DNA from: Klebsiella grimontii
GTDB taxonomy: Bacteria; Pseudomonadota; Gammaproteobacteria; Enterobacterales; Enterobacteriaceae
Assembly: GCF_900200035.1 (NCBI RefSeq)
Contig: NZ_FZTC01000022.1
Span: 62,001-126,000, forward strand
Reading direction: 5' to 3'
DNA: 64,000 nt
Shown here piece by piece: positions 9,491 to 18,102 of the stretch. The notes below the pieces were generated by a model. The model was not told the origin of the DNA. It saw nothing but the letters and a program-made list of their open reading frames with translations, and did not search any database. Both the position numbers and the translations under genes were made by a program. Each line of letters opens with the position of its first letter. Position 1 is the first letter of the stretch.

Positions 9491-9595
9491 ATTTTATAAA
9501 TTCTGAAAATTGTATTCTTGCTACCCCCACCCTCGGTGTTCCTGTCAATAGCTGTTAGCATCAACGCCAGGCTGGATAAAAACACAGGGACGTTG

Positions 9596-12500
9596 ATGAA
9601 AACCTTTATTTATCAGGACGAAAAATCACATAAATTCTGGGCGATTGAGCAGCAGGGCCACGAGCTGCATCTACGCTGGGGCAAGGTTGGCACACACGGG
9701 CAGAGCCAGATCAAAACCTTTGCCGACGCGGCGGCGGCCAGCAAGGCTGAAGTCAAATTGATTAACGAAAAAACCCGCAAAGGCTACGTTGAAGTTACTC
9801 GCACCGAGCAGCCTGCCTTACCCGCATCGCCACCAGCCGCCCCACAGCCCGAATACGCCTCAACGCCCTCAGACATCACCCGTCCGTGGCTGGCGGACGA
9901 TGGCGAACTGCTTTTATCGGATGAGCTGCTTGAAGAGGTGCTCCCTTCTCGCCTCTTTCCCGGTAAACCGATCGCCGCGCCTGAAAATAGCAAACTGATG
10001 GACCTCGGCAACGAGATCCACAAACAATCAGGGAATATCGTCACCTTTAACTCTGCCGACTGCTCCGCGTACTGGCAGCAAATCATCAACCAGGCCCTGA
10101 CCGATGGCCCGCTTTCACCCGCGGCGCTGGCGGTTCAGGTGGCGGTAGCCACGCGCCGCGGCTGGCGCAGCGCTGATAATGCCTGTCTGATGGACGAGAT
10201 TGTTTACGTTTACGGTCTGGAATATGCCATCGAGATGTTTATCGCCCTGCAGCACATTGAGTTTGATTATAATTATCAAACCCTTCAGGTGACTTTCCGC
10301 GCCGAGCCCACCCGCGCGCGCGGGCCGGCGCTGCTCGACGTGCGCCTGCGCGCCCATCTGGCTCATGCGGATGAGGCGCTCTGGCGGCGCTGCGTGGATA
10401 AACTGATCGCCGCGTTGCCGGATATGCCCATCGGGCAACAGCCGCTGGTGGCGCTCTTGCTGCCGGAACGCCAGGATATCGTGAACGATATCGCCCGTCG
10501 GGTACTGGCGCACAAAAATGTGAAGACGGCGGAATGGCTGAAGGTCGTCGCCCGCGACCCGCAGGTGGTCAAAGCGCTGGAGCCTTACCAGACGGAAAAT
10601 CTGTTTAACGATTATTACCACGGCAGCGTCTGGAACGCGACGGTGATGCGCGAACAGGGCGTCGCCGGTATCGCCCGCTTTGCGCCCTACGTTCACGATG
10701 ACCTGTGCGGAGAGCGGGTAAGCGGCGTGAACCATCCCCAGGCGCTGATGCAGCTGATCCGGGTGAGCGAACAAGGCAAACGCTGCCACGAGCGGATGGC
10801 CCGCGCCAGCGCCCGCTTCCCGCACGCGGCGCTGGCGGCGCTGGCCGAACTGCTGGCGCAGAAAGAAGAGAAGCGCTGGCGCATTATGCTGATGACCCTG
10901 CTGAGCGCGCAGCCGGAGCTGGCGGCGCAAATTTCGCCGTGGCTCTCGTCGCAGGCCGCAACGCTGCTGGCAGCCTGCCAACGGCAGTTAAGCCAGCGGG
11001 TCGACTGCGCCGGGGCCGATATTCTGCCGCCGGTGCTGGTTTCGCCCCCGTGGACGGCGAAAAAGAAAAAATCACCGATCCCTCAGCTAAGCTTAACGCC
11101 GCTGGCTTTAGAACCGGCCTGTATGCTGACGGAAGAGGCGGCCAACGCGCTTCTCGCCCAGCGGAGCTGGTACGCGCAGCAGGTGGAGATGAGCCAACAG
11201 GAGAGTGAGAAAGCGTACCTAACGCGCCTGGGTTTCAGGGTCTGGATCCGTCAAAACAATCGCTATGAACACGCCTCCGACGCCGCAGCAGATGCCTGGC
11301 GGCGGCAGGATTATCCCGCGCTGATCGCCGAATTCCACGCTTACCACGCCCCTTATCCGGGGGAGTGGAATCTTTATATGCTCACCGCGCTGCCCGCAGG
11401 GCGGGCAGCCGATGCCTGGAGCTCGCTGAGTAAAGAGCCCCATACCGGCGGGGAATATGTGATGGCCTATCTGCGTCTTGCCGGGCTACCGGGTTTTATT
11501 CACGCCCTGTCCCGCTATCCGCAGGAGAATTTACCGGTCGCTATCTGGTTTGCCGCCAGCGAACTGTCCCCCATCGTCGCCCGCGCCTTTCACAAGCTGA
11601 AAACTCTGCGCGAAGAGGCGCGCGAGTGGCTGCTGGCCTATCCGGAGCACGCCATTGCCGGCCTGCTGCCCGCCGCCCTTGGTAAAGCGGGCGAAGCGCA
11701 GGACAGTGCGCGCCTGGCCATACGCATGCTGATGGATAACGGTCATCAGCCGCTGCTTGAACAGGTTGCCCGCCGCTACGATCGGCCGGAGGTGATGGCG
11801 GCGGTCGGCGCGCTACTGGCGCTCGATCCGCTGGATAACCATCCGACGAAAATTCCGCCGCTGCCCGCGTTTTATCAGCCCGCGCTGTGGGCGCGACCGC
11901 TGCTGCGGGAAAATGGCCTTGCCTTGCCGGACGACGCATTAAAAACGCTCGGCGAAATGCTGCGCTTCCCGTCAGAGGAAGGTATTTACCCCGGCCTGCA
12001 GCAGGTAAAAGATCTCTGTACCGTGGCATCACTCGCCGCCTTCGCCTGGGATCTGTTCAGCGCCTGGCAAACCGCCGGCGCGCCGTCGAAAGAGAGCTGG
12101 GCCTTTACCGCGCTCGGCATCTTCGGTAACGACGATACCGCCCGCGCGCTCACCCCGCTGATCCGCGCCTGGCCGGGAGAATCCCAACATAAACGCGCTA
12201 CCGTCGGGCTGGATATTCTCGCCGCCATCGGCACCGATATCGCCCTGATGCAGCTGAACGGCATCGCCGGGAAACTCAAGTTCAAAGCCCTGCAGGAGCG
12301 CGCCAGAGAGAAAATCGGCCATATCGCCGCAAGCCGCGCGCTGACCGTGGAAGAGCTGGAGGACCGCCTCGCGCCGGATCTGGGACTCAACGACGACGGA
12401 ACCTTGACCCTCGATTTCGGCCCGCGGCGCTTTATCATTAGCTTTGATGAAGCCCTCAGGCCTTACGTGCGCGATGAAAACGGCAGCCGCCTTAAGGACC

Positions 12501-13315
12501 TGCCGAAGCCGAATAAAAGCGATGATAAGGCGCTGGCTACCGAGGCCGTTAATCGCTACAAAGCCCTGAAAAAAGACGCCCGCACGATTGCCGCCCAGCA
12601 AATCGCGCGCATGGAGTCCGCCATGTGCCAGCGTCGCCGCTGGACGGCGGAAAACTTCCGGCAGTTTCTGGTTAATCATCCCCTGGTCTGCCACCTCACC
12701 CGCCGCCTGGTATGGGGAGTCTACGACGCCGAAAACAGGCTGCTGGCCTGCTTCCGCGTGGCGGAAGACAACAGCTACGGTAACGCCGATGACGATCTGT
12801 TCACCCTGCCGCAAGGCGCGGTCCAAATCGGTCTTCCGCATCTGCTGGAAATGCCCGCGGAAGACGCCGCCGCCTTCGGTCAGCTGTTCGCCGATTATGA
12901 GCTGCTGCCGCCGTTCCGCCAGCTTGACCGCAGCTGCTACACCCTGACGACCGCCGAACTGGCGGCCACCGAGCTGACCCGCTGGGCCGGGCGCAAATGC
13001 CCGAGCGGGCGGGTAATAGGGCTGGCGAATAAAGGCTGGCTGCGCGGCGAACCGCAGGATGCAGGCTGGATTGGCTGGATGCTTAAACCGCTGGGCCAGT
13101 GGACGCTGGTGATGGAAATCGACGAAGGCTTTGCCGTCGGGTTGCTGCCGGATGAACTCAGCGCCGAGCAGCTGCTGAGCAAAATATGGCTGTGTGCCGA
13201 AAATGCGCACCAGTACGGCTGGGGCGGCAACGGCAAACAGCAGGCCACGTTTTCGGTGCTGGATAACGTCACCCTCAGCGAATTGATTAACGATATCGAC
13301 GGGCTGTTTGAGTAA
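9596..13315 (+). CDS. molR: WGR-domain plus DUF4132 giant protein (MolR-like)
   Basis: A 1239-residue protein. Residues 1 to about 80 form a WGR domain (FIYQDEKSHKFWAIEQQG, then LHLRWGKVGTHGQSQIKTF), a nucleic-acid-binding module also found in PARP enzymes. The middle is a long helical, HEAT-like region rich in Leu and Ala. The C-terminal third carries the DUF4132 domain (RRLVWGVYDAENRLLACFRVAED). The start at 9596 is chosen because the WGR domain begins there and agggacg precedes it; the upstream frame is unsupported. In E. coli K-12 the equivalent next to metG (molR/yehF) is broken into fragments, while here it is intact. Biochemical function is not established. It heads a collinear operon with the AAA+, VWA and SWIM genes below. 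Confidence 0.85.
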   Translation: MKTFIYQDEKSHKFWAIEQQGHELHLRWGKVGTHGQSQIKTFADAAAASKAEVKLINEKTRKGYVEVTRTEQPALPASPPAAPQPEYASTPSDITRPWLADDGELLLSDELLEEVLPSRLFPGKPIAAPENSKLMDLGNEIHKQSGNIVTFNSADCSAYWQQIINQALTDGPLSPAALAVQVAVATRRGWRSADNACLMDEIVYVYGLEYAIEMFIALQHIEFDYNYQTLQVTFRAEPTRARGPALLDVRLRAHLAHADEALWRRCVDKLIAALPDMPIGQQPLVALLLPERQDIVNDIARRVLAHKNVKTAEWLKVVARDPQVVKALEPYQTENLFNDYYHGSVWNATVMREQGVAGIARFAPYVHDDLCGERVSGVNHPQALMQLIRVSEQGKRCHERMARASARFPHAALAALAELLAQKEEKRWRIMLMTLLSAQPELAAQISPWLSSQAATLLAACQRQLSQRVDCAGADILPPVLVSPPWTAKKKKSPIPQLSLTPLALEPACMLTEEAANALLAQRSWYAQQVEMSQQESEKAYLTRLGFRVWIRQNNRYEHASDAAADAWRRQDYPALIAEFHAYHAPYPGEWNLYMLTALPAGRAADAWSSLSKEPHTGGEYVMAYLRLAGLPGFIHALSRYPQENLPVAIWFAASELSPIVARAFHKLKTLREEAREWLLAYPEHAIAGLLPAALGKAGEAQDSARLAIRMLMDNGHQPLLEQVARRYDRPEVMAAVGALLALDPLDNHPTKIPPLPAFYQPALWARPLLRENGLALPDDALKTLGEMLRFPSEEGIYPGLQQVKDLCTVASLAAFAWDLFSAWQTAGAPSKESWAFTALGIFGNDDTARALTPLIRAWPGESQHKRATVGLDILAAIGTDIALMQLNGIAGKLKFKALQERAREKIGHIAASRALTVEELEDRLAPDLGLNDDGTLTLDFGPRRFIISFDEALRPYVRDENGSRLKDLPKPNKSDDKALATEAVNRYKALKKDARTIAAQQIARMESAMCQRRRWTAENFRQFLVNHPLVCHLTRRLVWGVYDAENRLLACFRVAEDNSYGNADDDLFTLPQGAVQIGLPHLLEMPAEDAAAFGQLFADYELLPPFRQLDRSCYTLTTAELAATELTRWAGRKCPSGRVIGLANKGWLRGEPQDAGWIGWMLKPLGQWTLVMEIDEGFAVGLLPDELSAEQLLSKIWLCAENAHQYGWGGNGKQQATFSVLDNVTLSELINDIDGLFE

Positions 13316-13329
13316 CACAAGGAACGTTT

Positions 13330-16300
13330 ATGCACAACACAGCACTCCCGCCATGGCTGGCGGATGACGCGCAGCTGGAGCTATCCTTTAAAAAGGGCAA
13401 ACAACCGTTAAGCCATCGCCGCTGGCCTGGCGACCCGGTACCGCCGATCGAAGAGGGACGCCTGCAACGACTGGCGAACGATATTCTCTCGCGCTATCAG
13501 CATATTCAGGCCCTTACGTGGGACTATGAAACATGCACTGCCGAATGGCGGCAGGCTATTGCGCAGGCGGTCGGCTATGTGGGCGAAGCCAAACCGGCAA
13601 TGCCCCCCCGCGCGCTGGCGGCGCTTACCCGGCTGGCAGAAGATGACAGTCCCGAGCTACTCGATGAAATCGTCCAGCTAAGGGGCGTGGAATATGCCAC
13701 CGAAGTGGTGATTGAACGGCAATTTATCACCGTGACCCACAGCAATCTTCAGCCACCCAGCATCGTTTTTTCTCATCCGAAAAAAGCGTACCAGTACGGT
13801 TTTCGCTGCGATACTTACCACGAATTCGATCTGCGTCTGCGAAAACACCTTTCGCTGGCTGAAGAGGCGATCTGGCTACGCTGCGCTGACAAACTTATCC
13901 GCGCGCTCCCTGATATCGAGCTTAATCGTAAACCGTTTATTGCCCTGCTGTTGCCGGAACGACCGGACGTTGCAAATAGCCTGCTCGACGCTGATAAATA
14001 CGCCAGCCGTTCATCAAGCGAGTGGTTGAAAGCGGTAGCGACAGATCCTGCTAAGCTGGCAGTACTGGAGCAATCCTGCTGGCTTGATGTCTTTACCGAT
14101 TGTCAGGCCAGCGAGATGTGCGACGAAAACCGCTACGGTTACTCCGCCTGCGCGGCCCTGCTGCGCGAGCAGGGGCTGGCGGCGATCCCCAGGCTGGCGA
14201 TATATGCGCACCGGAATGACTGCGGCAGCCTGCTGGCGCAAATTAACCATCCGCAGGCTATCCGGCTGCTGCTGCTGGTGGCGGATAAAAACAAACCCAG
14301 CCAGCAGCGCGTGTCAACATTCGCCAAAAAATATCCCCATGCCGCTCTGGCCGCTGTAGCGGAATTGCTGGCGCTGCCGGAACCGCCCGCTCGTCCGGGC
14401 TATCCTGAGATCGCAGAGAAAAAGCGTCCGCAGCAGCAGAAAAAGCGTGAAGAAAGCTGGAGAATGCTGCTGCGGACGCTGCTCAATACGCATCCTCAGC
14501 TGGCTGAGCAGGTTACTCCCTGGCTAAGCACGAAGGCACAGGAACTTCTGGCGGCCAGCCGACCATCGATGCCTTCAGACGTTACGCTGGCAACCGATCG
14601 CTCCTGCCTGCCGGAGATCCTGCGCTCGCCGCCGTGGCGCAGCAAAAAGAAAAAAGTCGCGCCCCCGCGTTTTGCGCTAACGTCGCTGACCGTTGCGCCT
14701 CAGGAGCACTGGCAGCCAGGAGAGCGGGAAGCGCTGGCTGCCAGCAAACCCGCCTGTTTCTTTAATAACCTTCCGCTCGATGAACGTCTCGCCAGCATAG
14801 GTTGCACCATCGTCATGCAGGAGCTGGGCTTTCAGAGTATTGAATACCTGTTCCACCAGTACACGTTATGCGGCAAGCGGGACCATTTCGATACGGAGAA
14901 ATATTTTCATCGCTATGTCTGGTGGGGCAACGCCTGCCACGCACTGCAAAACTTCGATATCGCTACGCTACTGGAGGCATGGGGGGATTACCTGGTAAAG
15001 GCCTACAACCCTAACGACTGCTGGAATCTTTATCTGCTTATGCAGTTGCCTCGCGAGCGGGCGCTGGTGGCCTGGCAGGGCATCAATGCCGCTAACTTTA
15101 GATTTGTCGGCGCCGAATATGCGCTGAGCATTCTCGGGACCGATGCCCTACCCGGCCTGCTGCTGGCGCTGCAGCATCGGCCAAAGGAGATCTTCCCCCT
15201 GCTGACGCATCTCGGCGCAACGGAGCTGGCGCTACCGATGGCCCGCGTCTGGCGACGCTTGCAGGCGCACAGCCAACTGGCTCGTCAGTGGCTCCTGCAG
15301 TGGCCGGAGCACGCAGCCGCCGCGTTAATCCCACTGGCGTTCGATAAAGCGGGCGATAGCCGCGAGGCGGCTATTAACGCGCTGCGTCTGCTGTACCAGG
15401 AAGGCCACCATGAACGGCTGAAAGCGGTAGCACAACGCTGGAACGAACCGGCACTGTGGACGAAGCTGGAACAGCTGCTGACGCAGGATCCGCTGGACAA
15501 CTACCCTGTCCGCATTCCAAAAGTGCCTGACTTCTGGCAACCGACGCTCTGGCGCAGGCCGCGGCTTATCGGCACCGACCAGCCGTTGACTGACGATGCG
15601 CTGGAGATCTTCGGCGAAATGCTGCGCTTCGCCCAGGGCGGCCATCATTACGGCGGGCTGGATTTAGCCAAAGCCGCCTGCCAGCCCCAATCGCTGGCCG
15701 CTTTCGTCTGGGATTTATTTAACGCATGGCAGACTGCCGGAGCCCCAGCCAAAGATAACTGGGCGTTTCAGGCGCTGGGGATTTTTGGCGATGAAGCGAC
15801 AGTGCGTGATTTAACCCAGCTTATCCTGGCCTGGCCGCAGGAAGGGAAATCCGCCCGCGCCGCCAGCGGGCTGCATCTTCTCACCCGCATCGGCAGCGAT
15901 ATGGCGCTGCTGCAGCTGCACCACATCGCGCAGGGCGCCAAATCCCGCCCGCTGCGCGAAAGCGCCAGGCAGTCTCTTAAAGAGGTCGCCGAAGCCCGCG
16001 ATCTCAGCGAAGAGCAGCTGCAGGATCGGCTAACGCCTACGCTGGGGCTGGACGATCCCCAAACGCTGGCTTTTGATTTTGGTTCCCGCGGCTTTTATGT
16101 CCGTTTTGATGAAAATCTGCTGCCGGTGATTTACGACCAGCAGGGAGCGCGGCAAAAGAGCCTGCCGCGCCTGCGCGCCGAAGATGACCAGGTAAAAGCC
16201 GCGGAAGCGCTGGCCAGGCTGAAAGGCCTGAAAAAAGACGCAGCCCAGGTGGCCAAACGCCTGCTGCCGCATCTGGAAAACGCCCTGCGGCTGGCACGGC

Positions 16301-16926
16301 GCTGGACGCGAACGGAGTTTCAATCGCTGTTTGTCGATCATCCGCTGACCAACAATCTTACCCGGCGCCTGGTATGGGGAATCTACGCCGCCAGTGAACC
16401 CCGTCGCCTGCTCAACGCCTTTCGCGTCGCCGCAGAAGAGGAATTCTGCGATGGCCAGGATGACCCTATCGCTCTACCGGAAGAGGCGCTGTTCGGCCTT
16501 GTTCATCCGCTGGAAATGGATGACGCGACGCGGGCAGCATTTAGCCAAATTTTTGCCGATTATCAGCTATTGCCACCGTTCCGCCAGCTGACGCGCCAGA
16601 CGGTGCAGCTGCTGGCGGAAGAAACCGCCCGCAGCGAGCTTACGCGCTGGCAGGGAAAATCAACAACCTGCGGGCAATTATTGGGCATCCGCAGTCGCGG
16701 CTGGTGGCAGGGCGCTGAAAACCGTTTCTGCTACGATGTCGGGCGGCATCGACTGATTCTGGAAATCACGCCAGGGTTCGTGCACTACAACATGGATGCG
16801 AAGGCTCCTCAGCGGTTTGCCGCCATCAGACTCTATGATGGCGAACGGCCCGCTGCGTTCTCACAGCTCGATCCACAGGATCTCAGCGAGGCGCTAAGCA
16901 CGATTGAGGTCATTTTCCGTGGATAA
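13330..16926 (+). CDS. yehI: DUF4132 giant protein, paralogue of the preceding gene (YehI-like)
   Basis: A 1198-residue protein clearly related to its upstream neighbour over most of the length but without the WGR domain. Shared blocks include WDLFNAWQTAGAPAKDNWAF (versus WDLFSAWQTAGAPSKESWAF), LTRRLVWGIYAASE (versus LTRRLVWGVYDAEN) and FADYQLLPPFRQL. It is therefore an old tandem duplication. E. coli YehI is of similar length. The gap to the upstream gene is 14 bp with an aaggaacg ribosome binding site. The shared block near the C-terminus is the DUF4132 domain; no enzymatic motif is recognisable by eye. Function is unknown; it presumably works with the MoxR, VWA and SWIM proteins encoded just downstream. 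Confidence 0.85.
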   Translation: MHNTALPPWLADDAQLELSFKKGKQPLSHRRWPGDPVPPIEEGRLQRLANDILSRYQHIQALTWDYETCTAEWRQAIAQAVGYVGEAKPAMPPRALAALTRLAEDDSPELLDEIVQLRGVEYATEVVIERQFITVTHSNLQPPSIVFSHPKKAYQYGFRCDTYHEFDLRLRKHLSLAEEAIWLRCADKLIRALPDIELNRKPFIALLLPERPDVANSLLDADKYASRSSSEWLKAVATDPAKLAVLEQSCWLDVFTDCQASEMCDENRYGYSACAALLREQGLAAIPRLAIYAHRNDCGSLLAQINHPQAIRLLLLVADKNKPSQQRVSTFAKKYPHAALAAVAELLALPEPPARPGYPEIAEKKRPQQQKKREESWRMLLRTLLNTHPQLAEQVTPWLSTKAQELLAASRPSMPSDVTLATDRSCLPEILRSPPWRSKKKKVAPPRFALTSLTVAPQEHWQPGEREALAASKPACFFNNLPLDERLASIGCTIVMQELGFQSIEYLFHQYTLCGKRDHFDTEKYFHRYVWWGNACHALQNFDIATLLEAWGDYLVKAYNPNDCWNLYLLMQLPRERALVAWQGINAANFRFVGAEYALSILGTDALPGLLLALQHRPKEIFPLLTHLGATELALPMARVWRRLQAHSQLARQWLLQWPEHAAAALIPLAFDKAGDSREAAINALRLLYQEGHHERLKAVAQRWNEPALWTKLEQLLTQDPLDNYPVRIPKVPDFWQPTLWRRPRLIGTDQPLTDDALEIFGEMLRFAQGGHHYGGLDLAKAACQPQSLAAFVWDLFNAWQTAGAPAKDNWAFQALGIFGDEATVRDLTQLILAWPQEGKSARAASGLHLLTRIGSDMALLQLHHIAQGAKSRPLRESARQSLKEVAEARDLSEEQLQDRLTPTLGLDDPQTLAFDFGSRGFYVRFDENLLPVIYDQQGARQKSLPRLRAEDDQVKAAEALARLKGLKKDAAQVAKRLLPHLENALRLARRWTRTEFQSLFVDHPLTNNLTRRLVWGIYAASEPRRLLNAFRVAAEEEFCDGQDDPIALPEEALFGLVHPLEMDDATRAAFSQIFADYQLLPPFRQLTRQTVQLLAEETARSELTRWQGKSTTCGQLLGIRSRGWWQGAENRFCYDVGRHRLILEITPGFVHYNMDAKAPQRFAAIRLYDGERPAAFSQLDPQDLSEALSTIEVIFRG

Positions 16927-17003
16927 GCAAAGCGCGTTTACGCTATTCGCTGCACATAGGATAAAAATGCTCCCATTACCGCGGTCTCTTTAAGGAAGAA
17001 ACG

Positions 17004-18092
17004 ATGATACAACAGGAACCACATCTTCAGCGCCCCCCTGCCGCCATACTTTACGCCGATGAGCTCGCCCGGCTGCAGCAGAACGACTGTTTCCCCTGCC
17101 CGCCCGGCTGGCAGCTAAGCCTGCCTGCGGCGCGCGCGTTTATCCTTGGCGATAGCGCTCGCGACATTAGCCGCAAGGTGGTCATGAGTCCGGCCGCCGT
17201 CGAGCGGATGCTGGTCACGCTGGCGACCGGGCGCGGCCTGATGCTGGTCGGCGAGCCGGGTACGGCTAAATCGCTGCTCTCGGAGCTGCTGGCCACCGCC
17301 ATCTGCGGCGACGCCGGGCTCACCATTCAGGGCGGCGCGGCGATTACCGAAGATCAAATCAAATATGCCTGGAACTATGCGCTGCTGATAAACCAGGGTC
17401 CGTCGACGCAGGCGCTGGTGCCCGCCCCGCTGTATCAGGGCATGCGTGACGGTAAAATCGTCCGCTTTGAAGAGATTACCCGCACGCCGCTGGAGGTTCA
17501 GGACTGCCTGCTGGGGATGCTATCCGACCGCGTCATGGCGATCCCGGAGCTAACCGGCGACGATAGCCAGCTCTATGCCCGCGCCGGATTTAATATTATT
17601 GCCACCGCCAATACCCGCGATCGCGGGGTTAACGAAATGAGCGCGGCGCTAAAACGCCGCTTCGACTTCGAAACCGTCTTTCCGATTATGGATTTTCAGC
17701 AGGAGCTGGAACTGGTGGCTAACGCGTCGGCTCGCCTGCTGGAGCATAGCGGCATCCCGCATAAAGTCCCCGATGTCGTACTGGAACTGCTGATCCAGAC
17801 CTTCCGCGATCTGCGCGCCGACGGGGGTAAGAAAACCGCGATGGATACCCTCAGCGCGGTGATGTCCACCGCCGAAGCGGTCAACGTCGCCCACGCCGTC
17901 GGCGTGCGGGCATGGTTCCTCGCCGGTCGCGCCGGCGAACCCGCCGACCTGGTAGACTGCATCGCCGGTACCATCGTGAAAGACAATGAAGATGACCGCG
18001 CCCGCCTGCGCCGCTATTTTGAACAACGCGTCGGCACGCATAAAGAAGCCCACTGGCAGGCCTATTATCAGGCCCGCCACCGCCTGCCGTGA
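17004..18092 (+). CDS. yehL: MoxR-type AAA+ ATPase (YehL)
   Basis: A 362-residue AAA+ ATPase. Walker A is GEPGTAKS at residues 83-90, a Walker B-like segment reads VRFEEITRTP, and sensor 1 is ATANTRDRGVNEM. The domain pattern fits the MoxR group, whose members usually act with a VWA-domain partner to remodel or activate target complexes; the partner here is presumably YehP, two genes downstream. The gap from the previous stop is 77 bp, the largest in the operon, so a secondary promoter could lie there. Substrate is unknown. Confidence 0.9.
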   Translation: MIQQEPHLQRPPAAILYADELARLQQNDCFPCPPGWQLSLPAARAFILGDSARDISRKVVMSPAAVERMLVTLATGRGLMLVGEPGTAKSLLSELLATAICGDAGLTIQGGAAITEDQIKYAWNYALLINQGPSTQALVPAPLYQGMRDGKIVRFEEITRTPLEVQDCLLGMLSDRVMAIPELTGDDSQLYARAGFNIIATANTRDRGVNEMSAALKRRFDFETVFPIMDFQQELELVANASARLLEHSGIPHKVPDVVLELLIQTFRDLRADGGKKTAMDTLSAVMSTAEAVNVAHAVGVRAWFLAGRAGEPADLVDCIAGTIVKDNEDDRARLRRYFEQRVGTHKEAHWQAYYQARHRLP

Positions 18093-18102
18093 GGGAACAC
18101 GC

